Source of the DNA: an uncultured Ruminococcus sp.
GTDB lineage: Bacteria > Bacillota > Clostridia > Oscillospirales > Ruminococcaceae
DNA length: 5,274 bases
Direction: 5' to 3'
Assembly: GCA_946540705.1 (NCBI GenBank)
Contig: CAMNJD010000127.1
Location: 1 to 5,274 of the forward strand
Shown here piece by piece: positions 1-4,909 of this stretch. The position numbers and the translations under genes were made by a program. The stretch's first letter is position 1. The number at the start of each line of letters is the position of its first letter. The notes beneath the pieces are model-generated. The model saw only the letters and a list, made by a program, of their open reading frames with translations, was not told where the DNA came from and ran no database searches.

Positions 1-20
1 AGGCTTGAGCGAAACTTTTA
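1..20. repeat. Tail of a hairpin-type intergenic repeat, cut by the window edge
   Basis: The first 20 bases resemble the right arm of the branched repeat at 1911-1984: both read roughly GCTYG-x-GCGAAA(A)CTTTA. The rest of the repeat would lie to the left of the window, so the assignment rests on this short similarity only. It is placed downstream of the sensor gene, where such a hairpin could end transcription. Confidence 0.4.
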
Positions 21-32
21 ATATGGGCGAAA

Positions 33-51
33 TTAAAACTATTTGTTTTAA
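33..51. other. AT-rich inverted repeat downstream of the sensor gene
   Basis: A perfect 7-bp inverted repeat, TTAAAAC (33-39) and GTTTTAA (45-51), encloses a 5-base loop. On the minus strand, the direction of the sensor gene, it is followed by a short TTT; on the plus strand it is followed by a broken T-run (55-60). The stem is almost all A-T, so it is a weak terminator candidate at best. The surrounding 1-100 stretch is visibly more AT-rich than the rest of the window and has no coding signal. Confidence 0.25.
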
Positions 52-95
52 CCTTATTTTTCCGACCACCTAAAAAATTACATACCCAAAATCCG

Positions 96-136
96 GAATG
101 AAAGCATTGTGCAGAACCGGAGCCGGACACTGCCCG
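96..136. repeat. Copy 1 of a ~42-bp repeat flanking the sensor gene
   Basis: This stretch, five bases beyond the sensor's stop codon, aligns with 1732-1773 over nearly its full length with one indel. The blocks gaatgaaa, cggagccgg and cactgcccg are shared exactly and in the same order and orientation. The copy contains a degraded form (123-137) of the perfect palindrome found in copy 2. Confidence 0.6.
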
Positions 137-141
137 CTGCG

Positions 142-1623
142 TTACTTCAGCCCTTCCTCGCGCCGGGCGGGTGCAGTCTGTGTGCGCTTGAGCTCAAGTG
201 CGCCTGCCACATTCCGGATCCAGAGATGATAAACGCTCCCGATGAGGTGCTCCTGTGCCAGATCACATTCCAGCACGGCATAGCCCAGCGTGTCATCCTG
301 CACATGAACCGGCGTAAAATAGAACACAGACGGCGTTTCCCGGCTCGATTTCAGCGCGGGGATCAGCACCTTTGTATTAAAATTGTAGATCGGCGAATCG
401 CCGCAGTGCTGGTTCATCTGTCTGGTGCTGTCCGCCTGCGGCACCGCATGCAGCACATTGCGCATTGTCTTGGGATAGCCTGCCGGACATTTTTTGCGGA
501 TATCGAGCCAGTCCTCGCGCAGATTCAGCCAGAAATTGCGGTACGGACGCAGCAGGTATGCATGATACAGGATGCCGTAAAGCGCCTCATGCACAGAGGG
601 CTTTTCGGTAATGCTCTCATACATGTAGCTGATATTCAGGCGTCCCAGATCGACCTGATCCTGCATGTCGGCATCGGTGAGATTCTGGTAATTGTGGACG
701 AGCGCGGTGCTGAGGATTTCCTGCAAATAGGCCTTATCGGTCTTGCAGCCGCAGCTCTCGCCGCTGACGATGCGGCCCGAGCCGGGCAGATCGGCAGGGA
801 TGACCGGCACATCCGGTTCGATGATCTCGTGGATACGGTTGACGGCCTCTGCGGCGGTCTTTCCGGTCTGCGGAAGATAGGTGGTGATCGTGAGGTGATT
901 GAGCATCGCCTCGGCGGTCGCGTCAAAGCCCGTGACGGCGATCTGCTTCGGAACGCGGATGCCGTTTTTCAGCAGGCGGTTTGTCAGGCCGATCGCGAGG
1001 TGATCGCTTGCACAGATGACGGCATCGGGGCGTTCGAGATCGCCGCTGATGATGCGGTCGGCGAGCTGCTCGCCGCCGGTGTACCAGAAATCACCGTAGA
1101 AGATATTATCCTCACCGGTTTTCAGCCCGTGCCGCTCCATTTCGGAGATAAATCCTTTGAGGCGCTTTTCGGCGACATCATGGCCGTAATAGCCAGAAAG
1201 GTAGTAGACCTTTCTGCACTTGTGCTTATCGAGCACGTGCGCGGTGATCTGCGCCATCGCAGCGGCATCGTCGGTCTGAACGACCGGGTATTTTCCCAGC
1301 GGCATATCGACTGAAACGACGGGCTTTTTGCAGTCCTCGCGAAGACGCTTGAGCACCCTGTCAGCCATGAACGGGATATGATCCTCGGTCAGCGTATTGG
1401 TATCCACGATGACGCCGTCGAGCAGATCGAAATTGATGAGATCGAAAATATTGATCTCACCGTTGAGATAATCACGGAAGTAGTGGACGGCCTGCACGAG
1501 TGGTGCGAACACAGCGACCTCATAGCCGTAAGCGCGGCACTGAGCAAAGACGCCCTCCATGATCCTGCGCGAATAGATCCCTTCCGGATACGCAGTCAGC
1601 AGACCGATGAGCTTTCGTTTCAT
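142..1623 (-). CDS. LacI/periplasmic-binding-protein-like sensor without HTH or output domain
   Basis: A 493-residue protein, probably cytoplasmic since no signal peptide or membrane segment is seen. Residues about 4-290 form a sugar-binding-type fold of the LacI/GalR effector domain. The first strand (KLIGLLT) starts at residue 4, ASDHLAIG is at 205-212, AVTGFDAT at 229-236, and an SCGC motif at 290-293 closes the domain. Residues about 295-480 form a second region of the kind I recall between LacI-type sensors and C-terminal GGDEF or AraC-type output domains in clostridia. Here the protein stops after a hydrophilic tail (to residue 493). There is no N-terminal helix-turn-helix and no C-terminal output domain, so direct DNA binding is not expected. 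It may act through a partner protein, or be a reduced regulator. The start at 1623 is supported by AGGGGG (1631-1636) seven bases upstream and a strong promoter at 1679-1707. The ligand is unknown; a sugar is the family's usual ligand. Confidence 0.85.
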   Translation of the reverse strand: MKRKLIGLLTAYPEGIYSRRIMEGVFAQCRAYGYEVAVFAPLVQAVHYFRDYLNGEINIFDLINFDLLDGVIVDTNTLTEDHIPFMADRVLKRLREDCKKPVVSVDMPLGKYPVVQTDDAAAMAQITAHVLDKHKCRKVYYLSGYYGHDVAEKRLKGFISEMERHGLKTGEDNIFYGDFWYTGGEQLADRIISGDLERPDAVICASDHLAIGLTNRLLKNGIRVPKQIAVTGFDATAEAMLNHLTITTYLPQTGKTAAEAVNRIHEIIEPDVPVIPADLPGSGRIVSGESCGCKTDKAYLQEILSTALVHNYQNLTDADMQDQVDLGRLNISYMYESITEKPSVHEALYGILYHAYLLRPYRNFWLNLREDWLDIRKKCPAGYPKTMRNVLHAVPQADSTRQMNQHCGDSPIYNFNTKVLIPALKSSRETPSVFYFTPVHVQDDTLGYAVLECDLAQEHLIGSVYHLWIRNVAGALELKRTQTAPARREEGLK

Positions 1624-1630
1624 GACAGAA

Positions 1631-1636
1631 CCCCCT
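1631..1636 (-). promoter_or_regulatory. Ribosome binding site of the sensor gene
   Basis: The minus strand reads AGGGGG, seven bases before the ATG at 1623. It fixes the start at the first strand of the binding domain. No alternative start with a better site that would add a helix-turn-helix is seen upstream. Confidence 0.6.
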
Positions 1637-1678
1637 GAAACCTATAAAATTGCCGTTCCGGCGCTTGCTTTTCTTACT

Positions 1679-1707
1679 ATTATACCATATTCTACGGAAA
1701 AGTGCAA
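1679..1707 (-). promoter_or_regulatory. Sigma-A promoter PA of the sensor gene
   Basis: On the minus strand, -35 TTGCAC (1707-1702), a 17-base spacer, and a consensus -10 TATAAT (1684-1679) preceded by TGG, which makes it an extended -10. Transcription should start near 1672, giving a leader of about 49 bases. Over 31 positions starting with ATTGCAC it matches the exporter promoter at 28, including most of the spacer. Confidence 0.85.
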
Positions 1708-1731
1708 TGGGAGCAAGATGAAATAATCTCA

Positions 1732-1773
1732 GAATGAAAACATGGGAGCAAAATCGGAGCCGGGCACTGCCCG
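1732..1773. repeat. Copy 2 of the ~42-bp repeat flanking the sensor gene
   Basis: Matches 96-136 in the same orientation (see that entry). It lies between promoters PB and PA, so it would be the start of the PB transcript. It also contains atgggagcaa (1742-1751), which recurs at 1707-1716 next to the -35 box of PA. Confidence 0.6.
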
Positions 1774-1774
1774 G
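1760..1774. promoter_or_regulatory. Perfect 15-bp palindrome at the start of the PB transcript (operator candidate)
   Basis: CCGGGCA (1760-1766), one central base, then TGCCCGG (1768-1774). It shares its last base with the -10 box of PB and covers the expected start site near 1767. A one-base centre is poor for an RNA hairpin but good for a dimeric DNA-binding protein, so an operator is the better reading. The binding protein cannot be named. Confidence 0.4.
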
Positions 1775-1802
1775 TTATACCATATTATGAAGAAAAGTGC
1801 AA
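1774..1802 (-). promoter_or_regulatory. Sigma-A promoter PB, second promoter upstream of the sensor gene
   Basis: On the minus strand, -35 TTGCAC (1802-1797), a 17-base spacer, and -10 TATAAC (1779-1774) with TGG just before it. It lies 95 bases upstream of PA in the same direction and would give a leader of about 144 bases. Its spacer ends in ATAATATGG, as in the exporter promoter. Confidence 0.7.
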
Positions 1803-1804
1803 GA

Positions 1805-1821
1805 GGCGCGGAGCCCGCGCC
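1805..1821. other. Compact GC-rich hairpin just upstream of PB
   Basis: A perfect 7-bp stem, GGCGCGG (1805-1811) and CCGCGCC (1815-1821), with a 3-base loop. It sits three bases upstream of the PB -35 box. The T-tract on the minus strand is interrupted (TCTTGCACTTTT), so it is a weak terminator candidate for read-through from the exporter operon; it could also be a protein site. Confidence 0.4.
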
Positions 1822-1891
1822 GGCGTTACCGCTTCCCGATCTGATTCGGAATTCCCAAGGCACGGTTTCTTCTTGTCTCAATCTTTTTGCA

Positions 1892-1904
1892 CGCTCATTG
1901 AGCG
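1892..1904. other. 13-bp palindrome next to the hairpin repeat
   Basis: CGCTCA (1892-1897), one central base, then TGAGCG (1899-1904). It lies just left of the branched repeat and may belong to it. No function is evident. Confidence 0.3.
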
Positions 1905-1910
1905 CCCCAC

Positions 1911-1984
1911 AAAAGTTTGCGGCGACCGGAGGCGCTGCCTCTGGACTCCGCGGGCCTTTGAAAAAAGCTCGGCCGAAAACTTTA
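1911..1984. repeat. Branched hairpin repeat, dispersed-element type, possible bidirectional terminator
   Basis: The outer arms AAAGTTT-x-CGGC (1912-1923) and GCCG-x-AAACTTT (1972-1983) pair at 11 of 12 positions. Inside is an 8-bp hairpin, CCGGAGGC (1926-1933) with GCCTCTGG (1937-1944), loop GCT, one G-U pair. A weaker third stem lies around CTTT (1956-1959) and AAAG (1964-1967). The right arm resembles the first 20 bases of the window. From memory, similar AAAGTTT...CCGCGGGCCTTTGAAAAAAG elements are scattered between genes in Ruminococcus and relatives; I could not check this. No better terminator lies between the exporter operon and the sensor promoters, so it may do that job in both directions. 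Confidence 0.6.
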
Positions 1985-2134
1985 GGAACCACTGATTCAA
2001 TCCGGTGCGCAAGATGCGCAGGGATGCTTTCGGTCAAGTAAACTTGACCTGTCAGATTTTTCGTGCAGGATGACGGAACAGAAGCAGGCAGATTGCGTGC
2101 CAAGCCGTCAGGCGGGATTTCATCAGTGATTCCC
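1985..2134. mobile_element. MITE-like element with 20-bp terminal inverted repeats
   Basis: The left end (1985-2004) and the reverse complement of the right end (2133-2114) agree at 16 of 20 positions: GGAAYCACTGAT, two variable bases, then AATCC. The unit is about 150 bp and carries no credible gene. Inside are a stem TGCGC/GCGCA (2006-2020) and a strong stem-loop at 2032-2049. TA stands directly outside both ends (1983-1984 and 2135-2136), which fits a short target duplication but could be chance. A transposase of an insertion sequence with similar ends elsewhere in the genome would be needed to move it; I cannot assign the family. A solo right end occurs at 4694-4708. Confidence 0.6.
2032..2049. 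other. Stem-loop in the centre of the MITE-like element
   Basis: GGTCAAGT (2032-2039) and ACTTGACC (2042-2049) are perfect inverse copies separated by two bases; as RNA this would be a 7-bp stem with a TAAA loop. On the plus strand a TTTTT run follows seven bases later (2057-2061), too far for a classic terminator. Confidence 0.5.
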
Positions 2135-2155
2135 TATGGAAACCGCAGCGGGAGA

Positions 2156-2989
2156 TCAGGAGCCGCGGTTGCGGATTTTCAGACTGATCAGCGAGACAAG
2201 GCCGCAGACCGCGCCGATCAGAAGGATCATCCCCCAGGCCTGCATCAGATTGCCAGCTGTCGCATCGTATACATGCTCAGGCTCGAGCCGCATCACCTGC
2301 GGGAACACCTCGCTCATCCTCAGCGGGAGCTTTGGGTTATTGAGATCGGCAATGCTGCCCAGCGCCGACATGCCCCACTTGCTGAACGTGATATCCGCGA
2401 CCTTTGCCGACCAGCCGTGCAGGTCAAACAGCACGCCGCTCATGACAAGCTGTAAGATCAGCACAAACGGCATCGCCGTCATTGCCGCATTGGGTGTTGA
2501 GGCGACCGACGAGATCATGATGCCCATGATGTCCGAGCACCAGATCACCAGAAAGAGCGTGACCGCATATTCCGCGACCGCATGCGGGAAAATGATGCCC
2601 TGCTCCGGGAAGTCAATGAACATCACACAGATCACCATGAGGATCGCGGCCTGAATGAGGCACAGGAAAAAGTCAAAAATGATATGTGACAGGACATAAG
2701 CCCGCAGATGCAGGCCGGAGCGGTACTCACTGCTGATTGTGTCATGCTCCTTGCAGATGCGCTGGATCGAGTTGAAAATACCGATCCAGATTGCTGCGGA
2801 GAGGATCGCGAAAAAGCCGGACTTCGTATCGTCGTAGGTTTTGAACATCTCCCCGCCGACGATCGCGCAGACCAGAAATGAGATCACGGCTGCGATCATG
2901 ATGAATTTCCAGTTTTTCTGATTTTTGAACAGTCTGAAGTTCTTGGCGCAGTAAACGGACGTCTGCTTTGCAACGGATGTTCTTGCCAT
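2156..2989 (-). CDS. ABC-2/ABCG-type exporter membrane subunit
   Basis: A 277-residue membrane protein, the likely permease partner of the FHA-ABC ATPase encoded just upstream. Six hydrophobic segments are visible at about 28-46, 57-74, 101-125, 138-160, 171-190 and 251-271, the layout of the ABC2_membrane family. Residues around 81-100 (EHDTISSEYRSG) match the ABCG pattern in which a conserved Glu-rich, Arg/Tyr-containing stretch precedes the third membrane segment. Residues 184-215, with a Ser-Gly-Val-Leu-Phe turn and FSKWGMSALG, fit the loop between the fifth and sixth segments. A basic N-terminus (about 1-27) is probably cytoplasmic. The ATG lies one base after the ATPase stop codon, so translation is coupled. 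As a half-size permease it should work as a homodimer or with a second subunit. The substrate cannot be told from sequence. Confidence 0.88.
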   Translation of the reverse strand: MARTSVAKQTSVYCAKNFRLFKNQKNWKFIMIAAVISFLVCAIVGGEMFKTYDDTKSGFFAILSAAIWIGIFNSIQRICKEHDTISSEYRSGLHLRAYVLSHIIFDFFLCLIQAAILMVICVMFIDFPEQGIIFPHAVAEYAVTLFLVIWCSDIMGIMISSVASTPNAAMTAMPFVLILQLVMSGVLFDLHGWSAKVADITFSKWGMSALGSIADLNNPKLPLRMSEVFPQVMRLEPEHVYDATAGNLMQAWGMILLIGAVCGLVSLISLKIRNRGS

Positions 2990-2990
2990 G

Positions 2991-4532
2991 TCAGATCATC
3001 CTCCTTGCCATTTCAAATTTCTGTATGAATTCATCCGCACGCCCCTTGCCGCTGCCCTCGAAGTTGATCTCCATGACGATCTCGCTCAGCTTCCTGACGC
3101 CGAAGAATTGCAGGGCATGCTGCACATCGCCGTAATAGGCGAGGTGGCCGATCTCATCGGACTGGCTCTTTGCGAGGACGATGACCTTGGTGAACAGCGA
3201 TGCCGCATCGTCCGGGGAATGTGAGATGACCGCGACAACGCCGCCGTTCTCGGTACAGATCTTGAGGTTTGACATGAGGTCGGTGCGGCTGGCATAGTCC
3301 ATGCCGGAATCGGGCTCATCGAGGATGAAGAAGTCTTGGTCGCCGATCGCCTGAATCGCGACCTCGACACGCTTGCGCTGGCCGCCGGAGAGATTGCGGA
3401 TCATGGTTTTCTTGTGCGGGACGAGGTTCATCTTTTCGATGACCTCATCGACGCGCTGCCGGATCTCCTTGGACTTATAATCGCCGCCGAGCTTGATCTC
3501 TGCGGCATCGAGGATCGTGTGATAGACAGTATCATCGTCACGGGTCGTCGCAAACTGCGGTACGAGGCCGATCTTATGCTTCAGCATTGCGAAATTCTTA
3601 TAGAGATCCATACCGCCGAGCAGGATCTTGCCCTTTGCGCGGTGCTCGCCGAGCAGCGCCTTGATAAAGGTCGTCTTTCCGGCACCGGAGCCGCCGAGGA
3701 TGAGGATAAAGTCGCCCGAATCGACATTGAGGCGGATATCCTTCAGCAGTGTCTTTCCGGGAACCTTGACCGCGTCAATGCAGACGTTCATGACGACATG
3801 GCGGCTGTGCGAGATCGTGACGGTATGTCCGGGCGGCGGTGCCTGCTGTGCGCAGTGGTTATAAATGATCTCATCGCCGGTGAAGATCAGGACGGTATTG
3901 GCAATCCGGATGACATCGAAGGGCATGAGCGCCCGGGCGCCCGTGAGCGGCTCGCGGTTGACGGCCATGCCGTTGCGGCTTTTGAAGTCCTGAATAATCC
4001 AGTGGGAGCCGTTCCTGCGCAGCACGGCATGCCGGCGGGAGGCCATGAAGTCCGAGAGGCAGATCCCGCAGGCGGCGTCACGGCCGATGAACACCTCCTG
4101 CTGACCGGCGAGGGCAAAGCGGCTCCAGGGCTCATCGGGGGAGAGCTGTCTGCTGTAGAGCATTTCGACGGCATCGGGGTGCGGGTGCTGGAGCGTGGGA
4201 CAGTCGATGCGCAGAACATCGCCCTCATTGAGCATCACGGCCTGTGTGCCGCGCTCGTTATAGGGCAGCAGCTTGACGCCGTTATAATATGTACCGTTGA
4301 GGCTGTTGTGGTCGAAGTAGTAGCAGTTGCCCTGTGCAAAGACGAATTCGCCGTGGCTGCGGGAAACGATGCCGGAGGAGAGCGTAATGCCGCACTGGGA
4401 GATAGGATCCTCTCTGCCGATGGAGACATTGCCGCGCAGCGGAACAGCCCGCACGCTTTTGCCGCGTTCGAGGATGAGCAGAGTTGCAGGCTGCGGAGGC
4501 GGTGCCGCATAATAAACTGTCATATTTTCCAT
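2991..4532 (-). CDS. FHA-FHA-ABC transporter ATPase (ABCG-like)
   Basis: A 513-residue cytoplasmic ATPase in three parts. FHA domain 1 (about 18-115) has GR 39-40, SRSH 57-60, NG 79-80 and NG 84-85. FHA domain 2 (about 130-220) has GR 150-151, SRRH 165-168, NG 187-188 and N192. Both keep the residues used for phosphothreonine binding. After a short linker, the ABC domain (about 246-480) has Walker A GGSGAGKT (280-287), Q-loop Q326, signature LSGGQ (381-385), Walker B FFILDE (401-406), D-loop around D412 and H-loop H438, so it should be active. The EPDSGMD stretch is ABCG-like. A comparable order (FHA-FHA-ABC) is known from mycobacterial Rv1747, where membrane segments are fused; here they are a separate gene. 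An FHA-binding Ser/Thr kinase partner is expected but none is in the window. The start at 4532 has AGAGGT (4546-4541) eight bases upstream; Met4 (4523) is too far from that site. Confidence 0.92.
   Translation of the reverse strand: MENMTVYYAAPPPQPATLLILERGKSVRAVPLRGNVSIGREDPISQCGITLSSGIVSRSHGEFVFAQGNCYYFDHNSLNGTYYNGVKLLPYNERGTQAVMLNEGDVLRIDCPTLQHPHPDAVEMLYSRQLSPDEPWSRFALAGQQEVFIGRDAACGICLSDFMASRRHAVLRRNGSHWIIQDFKSRNGMAVNREPLTGARALMPFDVIRIANTVLIFTGDEIIYNHCAQQAPPPGHTVTISHSRHVVMNVCIDAVKVPGKTLLKDIRLNVDSGDFILILGGSGAGKTTFIKALLGEHRAKGKILLGGMDLYKNFAMLKHKIGLVPQFATTRDDDTVYHTILDAAEIKLGGDYKSKEIRQRVDEVIEKMNLVPHKKTMIRNLSGGQRKRVEVAIQAIGDQDFFILDEPDSGMDYASRTDLMSNLKICTENGGVVAVISHSPDDAASLFTKVIVLAKSQSDEIGHLAYYGDVQHALQFFGVRKLSEIVMEINFEGSGKGRADEFIQKFEMARRMI
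3000..3006 (-). promoter_or_regulatory. Strong ribosome binding site of the permease gene, inside the ATPase gene
   Basis: The minus strand reads AAGGAGG (3006-3000), ten bases before the permease ATG at 2989, inside the last codons of the ATPase gene. The ATPase stop TGA (2993-2991) is one base from the ATG. Together these point to coupled, roughly equal synthesis of the two exporter subunits. Confidence 0.8.
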
Positions 4533-4569
4533 TCAGGTTGACCTCTCGCGTAAGAATCTGTTGTAGAAT

Positions 4570-4601
4570 ATGCACTGAAAGCGGGGTGCAGAATTGTGCA
4601 T
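4570..4601 (-). promoter_or_regulatory. Alternative hairpins in the exporter operon leader
   Basis: Within the roughly 92-base leader, ATGCAC (4570-4575) can pair with GTGCAT (4596-4601, 6 bp), while its TGCAC can instead pair with GTGCA (4586-4590, 5 bp). The two pairings exclude each other. The same stretch shares TGAAAGC, four bases, TGCAGAA (4576-4593) with 99-116. The stems are short and no T-tract or known riboswitch core is seen, so a regulatory role is speculative. Confidence 0.25.
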
Positions 4602-4630
4602 CCGGCACAAGGCATTCCCTCTACACCTAT

Positions 4631-4659
4631 ATTATACCATATTATGCGGGAAAGTGCAA
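4631..4659 (-). promoter_or_regulatory. Sigma-A promoter P3 of the exporter operon
   Basis: On the minus strand, -35 TTGCAC (4659-4654), a 17-base spacer, and -10 TATAAT (4636-4631) preceded by TGG. Transcription should start near 4624, leaving a leader of about 92 bases to the ATPase ATG. It is nearly identical to PA and close to PB in both boxes and spacer; GCTCCC just upstream of the -35 is shared with PA. Confidence 0.85.
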
Positions 4660-4676
4660 TGGGGAGCGGTCAGAAA

Positions 4677-4692
4677 AATCTCCGTGGAGATT
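4677..4692. other. Palindrome upstream of the exporter promoter
   Basis: AATCTCC (4677-4683) and GGAGATT (4686-4692) are perfect inverse copies with two bases between. It lies 18 bases upstream of the P3 -35 box and directly beside the solo MITE end. It could be an operator or part of an element remnant. Confidence 0.35.
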
Positions 4693-4693
4693 G

Positions 4694-4708
4694 CATCAGT
4701 GATTCCCT
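4694..4708. repeat. Solo copy of the MITE right end
   Basis: Fifteen bases (catcagtgattccct) are identical to 2121-2135, the right end of the MITE-like element, and similarity continues weakly to the left. No matching left end is found at the expected distance, so this is a remnant or a chance short match made less likely by the exact boundary. Confidence 0.45.
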
Positions 4709-4776
4709 GCGTCAATTCCTCCCTGCCTCTATACCGCAATTATAAACCGCCGGAGATGCCTGAATCACCGCTTACC

Positions 4777-4790
4777 CGGCAATTTTGCCG
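4777..4790. other. 14-bp palindrome in the divergent intergenic region
   Basis: CGGCAA (4777-4782) and TTGCCG (4785-4790) flank TT. It lies 59 bases upstream of the galactokinase -35 box. Apart from this and the listed sites, 4709-4834 shows no coding or repeat signal. Confidence 0.25.
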
Positions 4791-4834
4791 CGGCGCCGCC
4801 ACGTCTATGGGGATTTTTGGGCAAAACATATAAA

Positions 4835-4864
4835 AGGCGGCAGAGCGCTTGCGTTTTGCCGCCT
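4835..4864 (-). terminator. Hairpin overlapping the galactokinase promoter: terminator or operator
   Basis: AGGCGGCA (4835-4842) and TGCCGCCT (4857-4864) form a perfect 8-bp stem. On the minus strand it is followed by TTTTATATGTTTT, which looks like a rho-independent terminator for leftward transcripts. No minus-strand gene is seen to its right within the window. The -35 box and part of the spacer of the galactokinase promoter lie in its loop and right arm, so an operator is an alternative reading. Confidence 0.4.
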
Positions 4865-4877
4865 GTTTCGCTATAAT
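4849..4877 (+). promoter_or_regulatory. Sigma-A promoter of the galactokinase-family gene
   Basis: -35 TTGCGT (4849-4854), a 17-base spacer and a consensus -10 TATAAT (4872-4877). Transcription should start near 4884, giving a leader of about 26 bases. The -35 sits in the loop of the hairpin at 4835-4864. Unlike PA, PB and P3, its spacer is not of the shared type. Confidence 0.7.
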
Positions 4878-4909
4878 AGATGTATTACGATATGATAGGA
4901 GAAGACTGC

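Noticed and set aside
109..1314. Long plus-strand open frame of 401 codons opposite the sensor gene
   Set aside because: It is antisense to a gene with clear family motifs and its translation shows no recognisable domain; it is a by-product of GC-rich codons.
1642..1660. Possible attenuator in the sensor leader (GCCGGAACGGC followed by AATTTTAT on the minus strand)
   Set aside because: The stem is only four base pairs and the T-run is short; too weak to call.
1729..2103. Minus-strand open frame of 124 codons in the intergenic region
   Set aside because: It runs through the MITE-like element, the hairpin repeat, the GC hairpin and promoter PB; its composition is that of translated repeats and it has no ribosome binding site I can support.
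2063..2654. Plus-strand open frames (2063-2455 and 2136-2654) opposite the permease gene
   Set aside because: They start in the MITE-like element and continue antisense to a well-supported membrane protein; no domain is visible.
3336..4541. Long plus-strand open frame of 401 codons opposite the FHA-ABC gene
   Set aside because: The minus strand has complete FHA and ABC motifs. The equal length to the other antisense frame is coincidence; the translations are unrelated.
4694..4773. Possible second complete MITE between 4694 and 4773
   Set aside because: The end at 4694-4708 has the right-end orientation and the gaatcac stretch at 4762-4768 would be a left end lying to its right, the wrong order, with only a short match.
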